Position numbers and translations under genes: made by a program
Source of the DNA: Panopea generosa
Lineage: Eukaryota; Mollusca; Bivalvia; Adapedonta; Hiatellidae
Direction of reading: 5' to 3'
Assembly: GCA_029582155.1 (NCBI GenBank)
Contig: CM055895.1
Coordinates: forward strand, 9,371,544 to 9,435,543
DNA length: 64,000 nt
Part shown: positions 1 through 12,835 of the stretch, piece after piece
Position numbering within the stretch: position 1 is the stretch's first letter
Layout of the letters: the number at the start of each line of letters is the position of its first letter
Notes under the pieces: model-generated
Told to the model about the DNA's origin: nothing
Databases searched by the model: none
Seen by the model: the letters and a program-made list of their open reading frames with translations, nothing else

Positions 1-304
1 TAATTAAGTTCTAGGGATATGTGATTTTCTTGCATTCCCTATATAATATATCAGTCTTTACAAGGACATTAAGACCGTCGAACTTATCGTCTCAGTTTTT
101 AGCTTAGTACCTTTCACTATATGCAATGGCAGCTGGTTGCCAGTCTTGGTATACCGGTTGTATGTCAAAGCTTTGTTAGTGGTTGAATTTTGAATTAACC
201 AATCAAGTTACCAAGAACTTCAATAAGCAATATTCAATCATTTGAGGTCAAAAATGAAGTCAATGAAATACAAATATGAGAAGAATATATGAACAACGAT
301 TCGC

Positions 305-490
305 CATTCGTCTATCACTACAGATTCAAGTGGAGAAGTTATCAATTTGCAGAGATGTGTGTGCTCGAGCACTGTTTAACCTTCCAGGATTCCACAAAAA
401 AGTGGTAAGATTAAATGATCGTCTATTAGCCACCTCGCTGTCATAAAAATGACGCCAAATATTCAAAACAAACAAAGAAACACATATACA
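305..490 (+). mobile_element. SINE 3' part (bivalve-type body and tail)
   Basis: The stretch with 'cattcgtctatcactacag' and 'attcaagtggagaagttatc', ending in 'caaaacaaacaaagaaac', reads as the body and A-rich tail of a tRNA-derived SINE that I recognise as common in bivalves. The same body ('attcgtctctcaccactga') occurs next to a tRNA-like head on the minus strand near 43.3-43.46 kb, which supports calling it a family. No tRNA-like head is visible here, so the copy is 5'-truncated or its head has decayed. It is non-coding; mobilisation would have relied on a LINE reverse transcriptase. The family assignment comes from memory. Confidence 0.6.
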
Positions 491-1520
491 CGACTAAGAC
501 GAGTGCGCCTAACTACAATGCAAAGCAAGCATTAGAGTTGATGTTTCGTGCTACGGGAGGTAGTTTATTCCATTCCAGAATGACAGATGGGAGAAATGAA
601 TTGGGAGTACAGATTAGTACAAGTACTGGGATTTATGAAGTCATAAGAATTTCTTAGACTTCAGTTTGCTGCAATGCTGACAAGTGGAGGAACAACGGAA
701 GACAGATAAGGAGGTGTTAGTCTGACAACCATTGTTTTGGAATTCGAGTTTCAAGAGATTCCCAGCCTCCATGTAGAGGTGACAAGTTTTGTTGTTCCAG
801 TTACTATACGAGTTATATTATCATATCCATCAATGTTTTCATAGTGCAGTTATTTCATATAACATATATTTGTGTACACCAACCAAGGGTCTTGTTAATG
901 AAAAGTAAATATTTGGAGATATTTTCTTGTAAGTTAGTGGTTTAGTCTTCCAGTATTGTTAGCTCGAGTCCAAGCTTTCGCTTTAATATAGTATTTGAAC
1001 ACCTTTCTCACTGTAAACAATAAGATATACACTACTGTCATTCGCAAAAGAATAAAAAGGTAAAGCCATTAAGATTTATCTCTGGGGAACAACTGCATTA
1101 ATTATTTTTCTAATTAGACTTCTGACAGGTACATTAATTTGTTGTTGTCTATTATGAAGGCAGTTATATATCTTATATTTTCGGAGCGAATGCCTTTGAT
1201 TTAGAATTTGTTAATTAAAATATTGGCATAAATAAGACAATAGAATCTTTGATCCTGATTAAAGAAATTATCGGTTACTCCACATGCAATTCAGCTGCCA
1301 GTGTTTGTTTACGAGATGAGGTAAATAAGATATGACGAATATTCTGTAAAACGTGTAGGTACATTCATAATACATTGAATACCGAACTGTTGACAAAGTT
1401 GAACATGTTTCTATGAGGTAGGTTGGGTCAACATATTCATATTAAAGTTGCCAGGGATACTTCAATATTTTGAAAGCCTACATACAAAACCTATTAGAAC
1501 ATGTTCGATTTGGTCTTGGC
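491..1520. other. No gene recognised
   Basis: This is AT-rich DNA with frequent stops in all frames. I see no tandem repeat, RNA gene or recognisable element. Confidence 0.6.
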
Positions 1521-2121
1521 TAGTGCTGTGCATTGGCATATTTTTCATTTGCGTTGCGCATCGCGATACTTCATTTTCATAACGATACGTATCACGGTAC
1601 ATAATAAAATGCGATGCGTATTGCAATATTTAAGTCGCGATGCAATGCGCATCACGATACTAATTTTTAAACTGTATCTAATGCAATCACCAAGATTATT
1701 TGATAAGATATATGAAATAACTATGCTCGTATGCAACTTAAAAGTATATTTACTAAGTGAGAAAAACAGAACTAATTACACTATATTACTGCAAGAGGGT
1801 TGAAATAAAATTAGTGGGATAGTACCTGGTGGGAAGGAAATGCTGTCCGTAATATTCATCACGTGTTTAGCCAAATTCATCTTGATATTTTAAAAAAAAA
1901 CACGTTATTTTCTTTTTGTTTTTTTAGTTTTTATTAGCTATTTTTTCTTTATGTTTCATCAATAATGGAATTGCAATGCACACTATCTGACAACTGTATC
2001 GGTGCATTGTAGGTATAAAGAATGCATTGCATCGCAATTTTTTGGAAGTTTCATTAAACGCCCGATACACACATCGGCTGAAAGGTGAATCGTGATCCAT
2101 CGATGAATCGTTGCACCCCTG
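1521..2121. mobile_element. hAT-like non-autonomous element (MITE), about 600 bp
   Basis: The left end begins tagtgctgtgcattgg. The right end, read inward on the minus strand, begins caggggtgcaacgattc. These resemble the imperfect yAGkGsTG-type termini of hAT transposons. Just inside both ends are clusters of alternating gcgatgc, gcatcgcgat and tgcaatgcgc words, a pattern of subterminal repeats usual for hAT elements, whose transposase binds them. There is no transposase; the short frames inside are chance. The expected 8-bp target duplication is not clear (gtcttggc against atttatgc), so the element is old or the ends are slightly misplaced. Confidence 0.45.
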
Positions 2122-2385
2122 ATTTATGCCTTCAGATTCGTTAAAAGTTGGGAATGTAGTGTCGACTGTTTGAATATATTCATTCAGCCAGGCTAGGAAA
2201 AATATATTTTAATGTCAAAGTGAAAAGTGTTTTTTTAACATGTCTAATTTGGGAGAATTGTACTGAATCATCGATAAATTGTGTGGAAAAATCCAGATTG
2301 ACAGAACGGGAATGTGCCGGAGAAACGTTTCAAGAATGAACATGTGTTAACAGTACATTCAGCAGTTACCTTATCAAGATGTGTA

Positions 2386-2492
2386 TGGTTGTACTCAGAT
2401 TCATTCTGTGGTCTTCCTTCACCAATAGCACATACCGGTTATGCCATGTATAATCTGAAATAGGTTAAAAGTGGCTTCATCCCATTAAAATC
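2386..2492 (+). mobile_element. SINE family L, 3' fragment
   Basis: The segment carries 'tactcagattcattctg', 'ggtcttccttcaccaat' and 'cattaaaatc'. It matches the body of the full-length SINE at 4340-4600 and those near 38.4, 40.6 and 51.2 kb. The tRNA-like head is absent. Confidence 0.65.
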
Positions 2493-2785
2493 TTTTTGAT
2501 GTTGTTATCTTATATTCTGAAGTGGTTACCTTACATTCTGCTGTGATGTCTTATATGTTTTGTAATATTTTTTTTGTTAATTTATATTCTGATGTAGTCA
2601 CTTCAGACATGCGTTTGACATGCGTATAATGGGTAGAAAACATAGATTTAGATATTTCAATAAAACAGGAATTGATACATGTGTAAAATATATCACTTAC
2701 ATACAAGGTATACATAGACTGCGATCACAGGTATACATCACAAATAATCAAAGCGAAAGTCACAGTAACAGCAAATTTACCACAG

Positions 2786-3003
2786 CCTGGTATAGTGTCG
2801 GAGTATCCGCCTCGCAAGCGGAAGGTCGCGGCCGTTCGATCTCCGGCTCGGTCATACTAAATACTTGAACAGTGGTACTTAAGCTTCCTCGCTTGGCGAA
2901 CAGCATTTGGAGAATTGTTCTAGGTCTGGTCCGCACCGTCGTGCAACAACAACAACAACAGCAACAGCAGCAGTAGCAGCAGCAACAACAACAACAACAA
3001 TTT
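2786..3003 (+). mobile_element. tRNA-headed SINE family V with (CAA/CAG)n tail
   Basis: The head holds a pol III B box-like 'cgttcgatctcc' and the block 'gagtatccgcctcgcaagcg', which is tRNA-like. The body runs 'tacttaagcttcctcgcttg' then 'gaattgttctaggtctgg'. It ends in a tail of CAA and CAG triplets at about 2944-3000. A second member lies at 61573-61765 with the same order of blocks. A SINE this structured, with B box and tail, would once have been transcribed by RNA polymerase III. This head is diverged and activity cannot be judged from sequence. Confidence 0.75.
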
Positions 3004-3417
3004 TACGCACTTCCATGTTTCCTTATTTAAATGAGATCATTTACTGTAAATTCACATGATAATTGTCGCGCACAGATATCACACACTCATAGGTCCTCAA
3101 TACACTGAATTGTCTTTATATGGCTTTTTATATGATTTTTTTTGAAGATTTGCCGAAAATACATGCAAAAACGCAGTTTGTTTCAAACTGCAAAAGTAAT
3201 GTGTACCCTTGAAGACTCTCAAGCTGTAATGAAGCAATGGAGTTAACCGATTTCAATGCATCATTGTTATTTCGTTTGTATCTATTCAATCGTAATTTCG
3301 TACCAACTGTACTTGAACGCATAGTTTTTTTAAACAATTCAAACGCTGCACAGTTTGTTATACATGAAAGATTTCATTTATTTTTAAGTTTCCTGCTACC
3401 CATATGTCATGGCCGGT
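3004..3417. other. No gene recognised
   Basis: Two overlapping short frames on opposite strands (about 60-70 codons) look like chance. No repeat or RNA gene is seen. Confidence 0.55.
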
Positions 3418-3935
3418 AACAAACTGTAACATGCTCGTAGCTCGAATGTTTCTCTAATGTAGCTTCCATGTCGTATAGACAATCTGCAGGAACAAACTGT
3501 AACATGCTGGTAGCTTACATGCTTCTCTCATGTAGCGCACATGTCTTATAGAGAAACTGCAGGAACAAACTGTAACATGCTGGTAGCTTACATGCTTCTC
3601 TCATGTAGCGCACATGTCTTATAGAGAAACTGCAAGAACAAACTGTAACATGGTAGTAGTTTGCATCTCTCATGTAGCGTCCATGTCATATAGACAAACT
3701 GTAGGAACAAACCGTACCATGCTGGTAGCTTGCATGCTTCTCTCATGTAGCGCCCATGTCATATAGACAAACTGCAGGAATAAACTGTAACATGCTGGTA
3801 GCTTACATGCTTATTTCATGTAGCGCCAAAGGCATAAATACAAACTGCAGGAAAACACTATAACATGCTGGGAGCTTACATGCTTCTCTCATGTAGCGCC
3901 TATGTAATATAGACACACTGCAGGAATAAACTGTA
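3418..3935. repeat. 73-bp tandem repeat, about 7 copies
   Basis: Units start with 'aacaaactgtaacatgct' at 3418, 3491, 3564, 3637, 3706, 3779 and 3852, with a partial eighth at 3925, so spacing is 73 bp (69 once). Each unit contains 'tctcatgtagcgc' and 'tatagacaaactgcagg'. Units 2 and 3 are nearly identical and the outer ones are more diverged, as expected when a minisatellite grows from the middle. The open frame on the minus strand across its right end is a by-product. Confidence 0.9.
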
Positions 3936-4339
3936 CGCTTATCAACTATAAATGTTTTTACATATAGGTACTTGTGCCATTCCTTTAAAAAGCATAGATC
4001 ATTAAAATCACTTTCGTTAGGCCATAAGAAATTAATTGTTAGATTATCGTCCTCGCCAGCCACTTCTTTCATGCCGCCCCGACCCTTTTTGTTAAAAAAA
4101 CAACCACAAAGAATTATAAAATAGATAAATAAAAAACAAAATCCCACCTCCATATTTTCAAGAAAAATTTGGATAACAATCTAACAATAGATTTATAATA
4201 CCTTAGAGAAACATGCAAACGTGTGTTATTGTATTGAAATGTAAATATAAATACTTAACTTTATTTATTGAATGTTCATTGGCTAGGAATATACATTTAA
4301 TGAGCACCTTTTACGCGAATACTATTATCATTCAACAAT

Positions 4340-4600
4340 GGTCCTCATTGGCCGAGTGGTCTAAGGCGCCGCCTGAAGATCTCTTCCTCTCACCACTAAG
4401 GTCATAGGTTCGAATACCGCTCGCTCCAAAATCTTTTTTATAAGAAAGATTGTCATTTCCATGCTGAAGGATGGTGGTTCTACTCAGATACATTCTGAGG
4501 TCTTCCTCCACCAATTAAACTGGATTTGCCGCATGTAACCTGATAACCTGATGTATTGAAAGTGGCGTTTAACCCAATTAAAAAATCAACAAAAAACATC
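4340..4600 (+). mobile_element. SINE family L, full-length copy with tRNA-Leu/Ser-like head
   Basis: The head at 4340-4427 looks like a class II tRNA (Leu/Ser type): A box 'tggccgagtggtctaagg', a long variable-arm region, B box 'ggttcgaatac' at about 4408-4418, and 'ctcgctcca'. The body carries 'ggtggttctactcagat', 'gaggtcttcctccacc' and 'gtggcgtttaaccc'. Related copies in this window are at 2386-2492 (fragment), 38365-38572, 40608-40843 and 51137-51371 (minus strand). Five copies with a shared body show this is a retroposed family and not a single tRNA gene. Confidence 0.85.
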
Positions 4601-5964
4601 GATACCTTAATACATTAAAAAGAAAACAACGGTAACGATCTAAATTGAACTGTTTGCACAGGTAACAATTATTGTACATATTATAGCAGTATCCAAGTAA
4701 ATATAATGCATCCATTATTCAAAACTCAAAATACACTTCAAAATATAAATTTAAAACGGGCTGTTTCCACTCATCTCACTCGACATTGTTTGCCTAATGG
4801 AATGTTGGTAGGCCCAAACAATCTTGGACCCTTTTCGTATTTGTCTCCATTATACCAAATATATTATTTCATCTCAGAGGTTATTATGTTTTTAAACAAA
4901 TTATGTGTTTTCTAGAAATACATTTCCGTTTAACGAAGATAGGGTTCGTCTGATAAAAATGGTCGTATAAAACCATTTCTTGCTCAATATACATAGAACA
5001 GTGAAGACTATGGCTATGGCATATTTCTCGAAATCTGAAACGCTTGAAAAAGGAAGTTGACAAAACGGAGTCACTGTTAAAATCACTTTACCATTATAAT
5101 AATACAAATACATAAATATAGGTATTAAGAAGCAGTTTCCTCCTTCAATAATCAGATTTAGTCTTTAACTTGACAAATCCTATTACAATGTATATGTTTC
5201 TTGTGGGTATTGACAGATACGCTTTGTATCAATTTCCTCTTACCACTGTGTGAGAAATTGCGCACAATAACGACAATGCATGTGTACTAATTTAATGACG
5301 CACGTTAAAAAATAGCGTTATAAATCATTATAGAAAATGTGCTTTAACCATGATTTAATTGCTATAACAAAACATTGTCAAGCGGATATCCACTGGGTGT
5401 ATATTGGCCTATGCGGCTCAGGTTGTCTAAAACATTCTAGAAGCATATCAGCTATTAACAGATTGAATTGCCATACTGTATGGATAACGTTAATTTCTTT
5501 AGAGAATTTCAGAACCTCATAAAACCTTTTATAACAAATGAATTAATGTGCTTAACATTATTACTTTCATAAGTTCAAAATGTTCATACTAGCACAGTTG
5601 CAAATATTAACATATTAAGGTCGTATCCAAAAAAGACGTTAATCACAGTAAAGTATTGTTTATGCATGTGCATGTGCATTAAGAATTATTTGGTTTCTGA
5701 AAAAGTAATATTTACAAAATGCATACTCTCAAAAATGATATTGCTAAATTTATAATACAATATGATTTGTAGAATATAAACGCATTGATGACATGTGTGA
5801 GTTACGTCTTTTAACAAAAGAACCCCAGCCAGACATTGCTGTTATAAAATACTGATTACCTCTATTCAAACATCTGAATTTAATAATTTTCAATAAAGTT
5901 CCAAATTTCAAAAAAACGACAAAAGTATGACCACATATTTAATTATAAATTACCGTAACAACAT
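4601..5964. other. No gene recognised
   Basis: AT-rich sequence with only short chance frames. Nothing is recognised up to the start of the 52-bp minisatellite. Confidence 0.6.
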
Positions 5965-8900
5965 TACAAATACAAAAACAGCGGCGATTCAACAAAGGTC
6001 ACTAATGTGACAACATTACAAATACAAACACTGGGAGTTTCAACAAAAGTCACAACTATGACAACATTACAAATAAAAACACTGGGAGTTTCAACAAAGG
6101 TCACTTATGTCACAACATAACACATATAAACACTTGGAGATTCAACAAAGGTCACTAAGGTCACAACAGCACAAATACAAACACTAGCCTAAGGGAGTTT
6201 CAACAAAGGTCACGTCACTTATGTCACAACATCACAAATATCAACACTGGGGAGTTTCAACAAAGTTCACTTAAGTCACAATATCACAAATGCAAGCACT
6301 GGGAGTTTCAGCAAAGGAAACTTAAGCCACAACATCACAAATGCAAACACTGGGAGTTTCAACAAAGGTCACTTATGTCACAACATCACAAATGCAAACA
6401 CTCGGGAGTTTCAACAAAGGTCATTTATGTCACAATATCACGAATACAAACATTGGGAGTTTCAACTAATGTCACTTATGTCACAATATCACAAATACAA
6501 ATACTTCGGAGATTCAACAAAGGTCACTTATGTCACAACAACACAAATACAAACACTGGGGAGTTTCAACAAAGGTCACTAATGCCACATTATTACAAAT
6601 ACAAACACTGGGGAGTTTCATCAAAGGTCACTAATACCACAATTTCACAAATACAAACACTGGGGAGTTTCAACTAACGTCACTTATGTCACAACATCAC
6701 AAATACAAACACTAGCCTAAGGGAGTTTCAACAAAGGTCAATAATGTCACAACATCACAAATACAAACACTGGGGAGATTCAACAAAGGTCACTTATGCC
6801 ACAATATCACAAATACAAACACTGGGGAGTTTCAACAAAGGTCACTTAAGTCACAATATCACAAATGCAAGCACTGGGAATTTCAGCAAAGGAAACTTAA
6901 GCCACAACATCACAAATACAAACACTGGGAGTTTCAACAAATGTCACTTATGTCACAACATTACAAATACAAACACTGGGAGATTCAACAAAGGTCACTT
7001 ATGTCACAATATCACAAATGCAAACACTGGGAGATTCAACAAAGGTCACTTATGTCACAATATCACAAATGCAAACACTGGGAGTTTCAACAAAGGTCAA
7101 TTATGTCACAACATCACAAATACAAACACTGGGGAGTTTCAACAAAGGTCACTTATGTCATAATATTACAAATGCAAACACCCGGGAGTCTCAACAAAGG
7201 TCATTTATGTCACAACATCACGAATACAAACATTGGGAGTTTCAACTAATGCCACTTATGTCACAATATCACAAATACAAATACTTGGGAGATTCAATAA
7301 AGGTCACTTATGTCACAACAGCACAAACACAAAAACTAGGGAGTTTCAACAAAGGTCACTAATGCCACATTATTACAAATACAAACACTGGGGAGTTTCA
7401 TCAAAGGTCACTAATGCCACAATATCACAAATACAAACACTGGGGAGTTTCAACTTACGTCACTTATGTCACAACATCACAAATACAAACACTGGGTGAT
7501 TCAACAAAGATCACTTATGTCACAACATCACAAATACAAACACTAGCCTAAGGGAGTTTCAACAAAGGTCAATAATGTCACATCATCACAAATACAAACA
7601 CTGGGGAGATTCAACAAATGTCACTAATGCCACAATATCACAAATACAAACACTGGGGAGTTTCAACAAAGGTCACTTATTTCTCAATGTCACAAATACA
7701 AACACTGAGGAGTTTCAACAAAGGTCACTAATATCTCAATATCACAAATACAAACACTGGGGAGTTTCAACAAAGGTCACTAATGCCACAATATCACCAA
7801 TACAAACACTGGAGAGTTTCAACAAAGGTCACTTATGTCACAATATCACGAATACAAACATTTGAAGTTTCAGAAAAGGTCACTTATGTCACAACATCAC
7901 AAATACAAACACTGGGGAGTTTCAACAAAGGTCACTTATGTCACAACATTACAAATACAAACACTGGGAGTTTCATCAAAGGTCACTTATGTCACAATAT
8001 CACAAATACAAACACTGGGAGTTTTAACAAAGGTCAATAATGTCACAATATCACAAATGCTAACACTCGGGAGTTTCAACAAAGGTCACTTATGTCACAG
8101 CTTCACAAATACAAACACTACCCTAAGGGAGTTTAAACAAAGGTCACTAATGCCACAACATCACAAATACAAACAGTAGCCTAAGGGAGTTTAAACAAAG
8201 GTCATTTAATTCACAACATCACAAATACAAGCACTGGGAGTTTCAACAAAGGTAACTTATGCCACAATATCACAAATACAATCACTGGGGAGTTTCAACA
8301 AAGGTAACTTATGCCACAATATCACAAATACATTCACTGGGGAGTTTCAATAAAGGTCACTTATGTCACAATATCACAAATACAAACACTGGGAGTTTCA
8401 ACAAAGGTCACTTATGTCACAATATCACAAATGCAAACACTCGGGAGTTTCAGAAAAGGTCACTTATGTCACAACATCACAAATACAAACATTGGGAGTT
8501 TCAACTAATGTCACTTATGTCACAATATCACAAATACAAACACTGGGGAGATTCAACAAAGGCCACTAATGTCACAACAGCACAAATACAAAATTAGGGA
8601 GTTTCAACAAAGGCCACTAATGCCATATTATCACAAATACAATTACTGGGGAGTTTCAACAAAGGTCACTTATGTCACATTATCACAAATACAAACACTG
8701 GGGAGTTTCAACAAAGGTCACTAATGCCACAATGTCACAAATACAAACACTGGGGAGTTTCAACTAAGGTCACTAATGCCACAACATCACAAATACAAAC
8801 ACTAGCCTAAGGGAGTTTCAACAAACGTCAATAATGTCACAACATCACAAATACAAACACTGGGGAGATTCAACAAAGGTCACTAATGCCACAATATCAC

Positions 8901-9030
8901 AAATACAAACACTGGGGAGTTTGCACAAAGGTTACTAATGTCTCAATGTCACAAATGCAAACACTGGGGAGTTTCAATAAAGGTCACTAACGTCACAATA
9001 TCACCAATACAAACACAGGAGAGTTTCAAC
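5965..9030. repeat. 52-bp minisatellite, about 59 copies, with higher-order structure
   Basis: The unit reads roughly 'cactggggagtttcaac', 'aaaggtcacttatgtcac', 'aatatcacaaatacaaa'. A variant with an extra 'tagcctaa' before 'gggagtttcaac' recurs near 6180, 6710, 7540, 8175 and 8805. The variant order around 6240-6600 recurs about 780 bp (15 units) later and again near 8440-8640, so blocks of units were duplicated together. Because 52 is not a multiple of three, every frame rotates through the same three peptide phases. The many open frames of about 65-139 codons here are therefore by-products and not genes. Confidence 0.95.
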
Positions 9031-12000
9031 TGTAATGATTCTGTATAGATACAGTATGTGTACTGTACTATGATGAATCTATATAGATACAGATAGCATA
9101 CTGTACCATGATGATTTTATATAGATACAGTGTTCATACTGTACTAATATGATTCTATATAGATACAATGTTTGTACTTTACTATGAAGATTATGTATAG
9201 ATACAGTATGTGTACTGTACTATGATGATTCTATATATAATTAGTGTGTTTACTGTGCTATGATGATTCTTTATAGATGCAGTGTGTGTACTATGCTATG
9301 AAAACTCTATATAGATACAGTATGTGTACTGTACTATGATGATTCTATATAGATACAGTGTGTGCACTGTAATATGAGATACAGTTTGTGTGTTGTACTG
9401 TGTTGATTCTATATAGATACATTGTTCATACTATACTATGATGATTCTATATTTATTCAATGATTATAGTGTACTATGTTGTTTTTATATAGAAACGATA
9501 TTGGTTATGCACTATGATGATTATATATAATTAAGTGCTTTGTAATGTACTATAATGTTTCTATAAAGATACAGTATGTTTACTGTAGTATGGTGATTCT
9601 ATATAGATACAATATGTTTACTGTGCTAATGGGATTCTATATAGATGCAGTATGTTAACTGTACTATGGGGATTCTATATATATATATACAGTATGTTAA
9701 CTGTACTATGATGATTCTATATATATACTGCTTTGATGATTCTATATAGATACATTGTTTGTAATGTACTATGATGATTCTTTATATATAGTGCTATGAT
9801 GATTCTATATAGATACAGTATGTGTACTGTGCTATGATGATTCTATATAGATATAGTATGTGTTCAGTGCTATGAAAATTCTATATAGATACAGTGTGTA
9901 GTTTGTGCTATGATGATTCTATATAGATACAATGTGTGTTCAGTGCTATAGATACATGTATGTGTATTGTCCTATGATGATTCTATATAGATACAGTATG
10001 TTAACTGTACTATGGGGATTCTCTATATATACAGTATGTTTACTGTACTATGATGGTTCCATATATATACTGCTTTGATGATTCTATATAGATACAATGT
10101 TTGTAATGTACTATGATGATTCTATATAGATAGTGCTATGATGATTATATATAGACACAGTATGTGTACTATGCTATGATGATTCTATGTAGATACAATA
10201 TGTGTACTGTGCTATGATAATTCTATATAGATACAGTGTGTATACTATACTATGATGATTATATATAGATACAATGTGTGTACAGTGCTATAGATACACA
10301 TATGTGTATTGTACTATGATGATTCTATATAGATACAGTGTGTGTATTGTAATATGATGATTTTATAAAGATACAGTGTGTGTACTGTGTTATGATGATT
10401 CTATATAGATACAGTGTGTGTACTGTGCAATTATGATTCTATAAAGATACAATATGTGTACAGTGCTATAGATACATGTTTGTGAATTGTGCTATGATGA
10501 TTCTATATAGATACAGTGTTTGTACTTTGCTATGATGATTTAATATAGATACAATGTGTGTACAGTGCTATAGATACATGTTTGTGTTTTGTGCAATGAT
10601 GATTCTATATAAATACAGTGTATGTACTGTGCTATGATGATTCTATATAGATACAGTGTGTGTATTGTATTATGCTGATTCTATAAAGAAACAGTGTGTG
10701 CACTGTGCTATGATGATTCAATATAGATACATTGTGTGTACTGTACTAAGATGATTATGTATAGATACAGTGTGTGTACTGTGCTATGGTGATCTATATA
10801 GATACACTGTGTGTACTGTACTATGATGTTTCTGTATATATACAGTGTGTGAACTGTGCTATGCTGATTTTGTATAGATACAGTGTGTGTACTGAACTAT
10901 GATGATTCTGTATAGATATAGTGTGTGTACTATACTATGATGATTCTGCATAGACACAGTGTGTGAACTGTGCTATGATGATTTTGTATAGCTACAGTAT
11001 GTGTACTATGCTAAGATGATTCTATATAGATACAGAGTGTATACTGTGCTATGATGATTCTGTATAGATACAGAGTGTATACTGTGCTATGATGATTCTA
11101 TATAGATACAATGTGTGTACATGCTATAAATACATGTATGTGTATTGTGCTATGATGATTCTATATAGATACAGTGTGTGTAATGTACTATGATGATTCT
11201 TTAATGATACAGTGTGTGTACTGTACTATGATGATTTGATATAGATACAGTGTTTATACTGTACTATGATGATTCTATATACAATAAGAGACCACCTGCT
11301 TTAAGAGCCCACTTTTCAGATTTCCTTTTAATGGTCTCTTAAGACAGGTTTGACTATATATACAATGTTTGAACTGTACTATGCTGATTCTATATAGAAA
11401 CGATGTGGGTTCTGCACTATGATGATAATATATATTACAGTGCTGTGTACTGTACTATAATGTTTTATAAAGATACAGTATGTTTACTGTACTATGGTGA
11501 TTCTATATAGAAACAGTATGTTTACTCTACTAATGGGATACTATATAGATACAGTATGTTAACTGTACTATGGGAATTGTATGTATATACAATATATTAC
11601 CTGTACTATGGTGATTCTTTATATATACTGATTTGATGATTCTATATAGATACAGTGTTTGTAATGTACTATGATGATTTTATATAGATATTGCTATGGT
11701 GATTCTATAAAGATACAGTATGTGTACTGTGTTATGATGATTCTATAGAGATACAGTATGTGTACTGTGCTATGATGATTCTATAATACAAATTGTTAGA
11801 ACTGTACTACAAGGATGCTATATAGATACAGTGTGTGTACTGTACTATGATAAATCTATATAGAACGTGTGTGTACTGTGCTATGATGATTCTATATAGA
11901 TACTGTGTGTGTACTGTACTATGATGATTCGATATAGATAAAGTGTGTATGTACTGTGCTAGGATGATTCTATATAGATACAGTGTGTGTACTGTGCTTT

Positions 12001-12835
12001 GATAATTATATATAGATACAGTATGTGTACTGTACTATGATGGTTCTATATAGATACAGTGTGTTTTGTATTATGATGATTCTATATAGCTACAGTATGT
12101 TTACTGTACTATGATTGTTCTATATAGAAACGATGAGGGTTCTGCACTATGATGATTATATATAATGCAGTGCTGTGAACTGTACTGTGGTGATTCGATA
12201 TAGATATAGTGTGTGTGTACTGTGCTATGATGATTCTATATATATATACAGTGTGTGTACTGTACTATGATAATTATATATAGATACAGTATGTGTACTG
12301 TACTATGATGGTTCTATATAGATACAGTGTGTGTTCCGTATTATGATGATTTTATATAGCTACAGTTTGTTCACTGTACTATGTTTGTTTTATATAGAAA
12401 CGATGAGGGGTTCTGCACTATGATGATTATATATAATGCAGTGATGTGTACTGTACTATGGTCATCCTGTAATCCATAATGTGTTTGTATTGTACTGTGA
12501 TGATACTATATAGATACAGCGTGTGTACTGTACTATGATGATCTATATAGATACAGTGTGTGTACTGTACTGTGATGATTCTATATAGATACAATGTTAG
12601 AACTGTTCTATAATGATTATACATTATACAGTTAGTGTACTGTACTGTATTGATACTATATAGATACAGTGTTTGTACTGCATTATGATGATTCTATATA
12701 GATATAGAGTGTGTACTGTTGTATGTTGATTCTATATAGATATAGTATGTGTACTGTACTATGATTATTCTATTTATATTCAGTGTTTGTACTGTACTGT
12801 GATAAATCTATATAGATACTCTGCGTCTATTGTCT
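9031..12835. repeat. About 36-39-bp minisatellite, roughly 100 degenerate copies
   Basis: The unit reads roughly 'tgtgtactgtactatgatg', 'attctatatagatacag'. Copies are imperfect and spacing varies by small indels. It abuts the 52-bp array directly at about 9030 with no spacer. Some copies lack parts, and a 'gctatagatacatgtatgt' variant recurs near 9940, 10280, 10460, 10560 and 11120. A short foreign palindromic insert lies at 11285-11341. No coding content is seen. Confidence 0.93.
11275..11360. mobile_element. Short dispersed palindromic element inside the minisatellite
   Basis: It interrupts the array. Its arms are taagagacca (11285-11294) and tggtctctta (11332-11341), perfect 10-bp inverted repeats, followed by 'agacaggtttgact'. 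A longer relative with 'acctctattaag' and 'cttaagacaggttaactgta' lies at about 30345-30490. I recall similar 'cttaagacaggtt' repeats being widespread in invertebrate genomes, but the class is unknown to me. Confidence 0.5.

Noticed and set aside
3803-4153. 116-codon minus-strand frame
   Set aside because: Its C-terminal half is the antisense of the 73-bp tandem repeat and the rest is AT-driven; no domain recognised.
4340-4427. Functional tRNA-Leu/Ser gene
   Set aside because: The same head occurs in several copies followed by one shared non-tRNA body and A-rich tail, so it is a SINE head.
6375-8597. Many open frames of 65-139 codons with HKYKHWG-, TYVTISQIQT- and CHNITNTNT-type repeats
   Set aside because: All are phase-rotated translations of the 52-bp minisatellite. 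The three peptide phases appear in every frame, and none has a start context, domain or independent conservation.
5965-12835. CRISPR-like array
   Set aside because: Repeats are contiguous without unique spacers, in a eukaryotic context; these are minisatellites.
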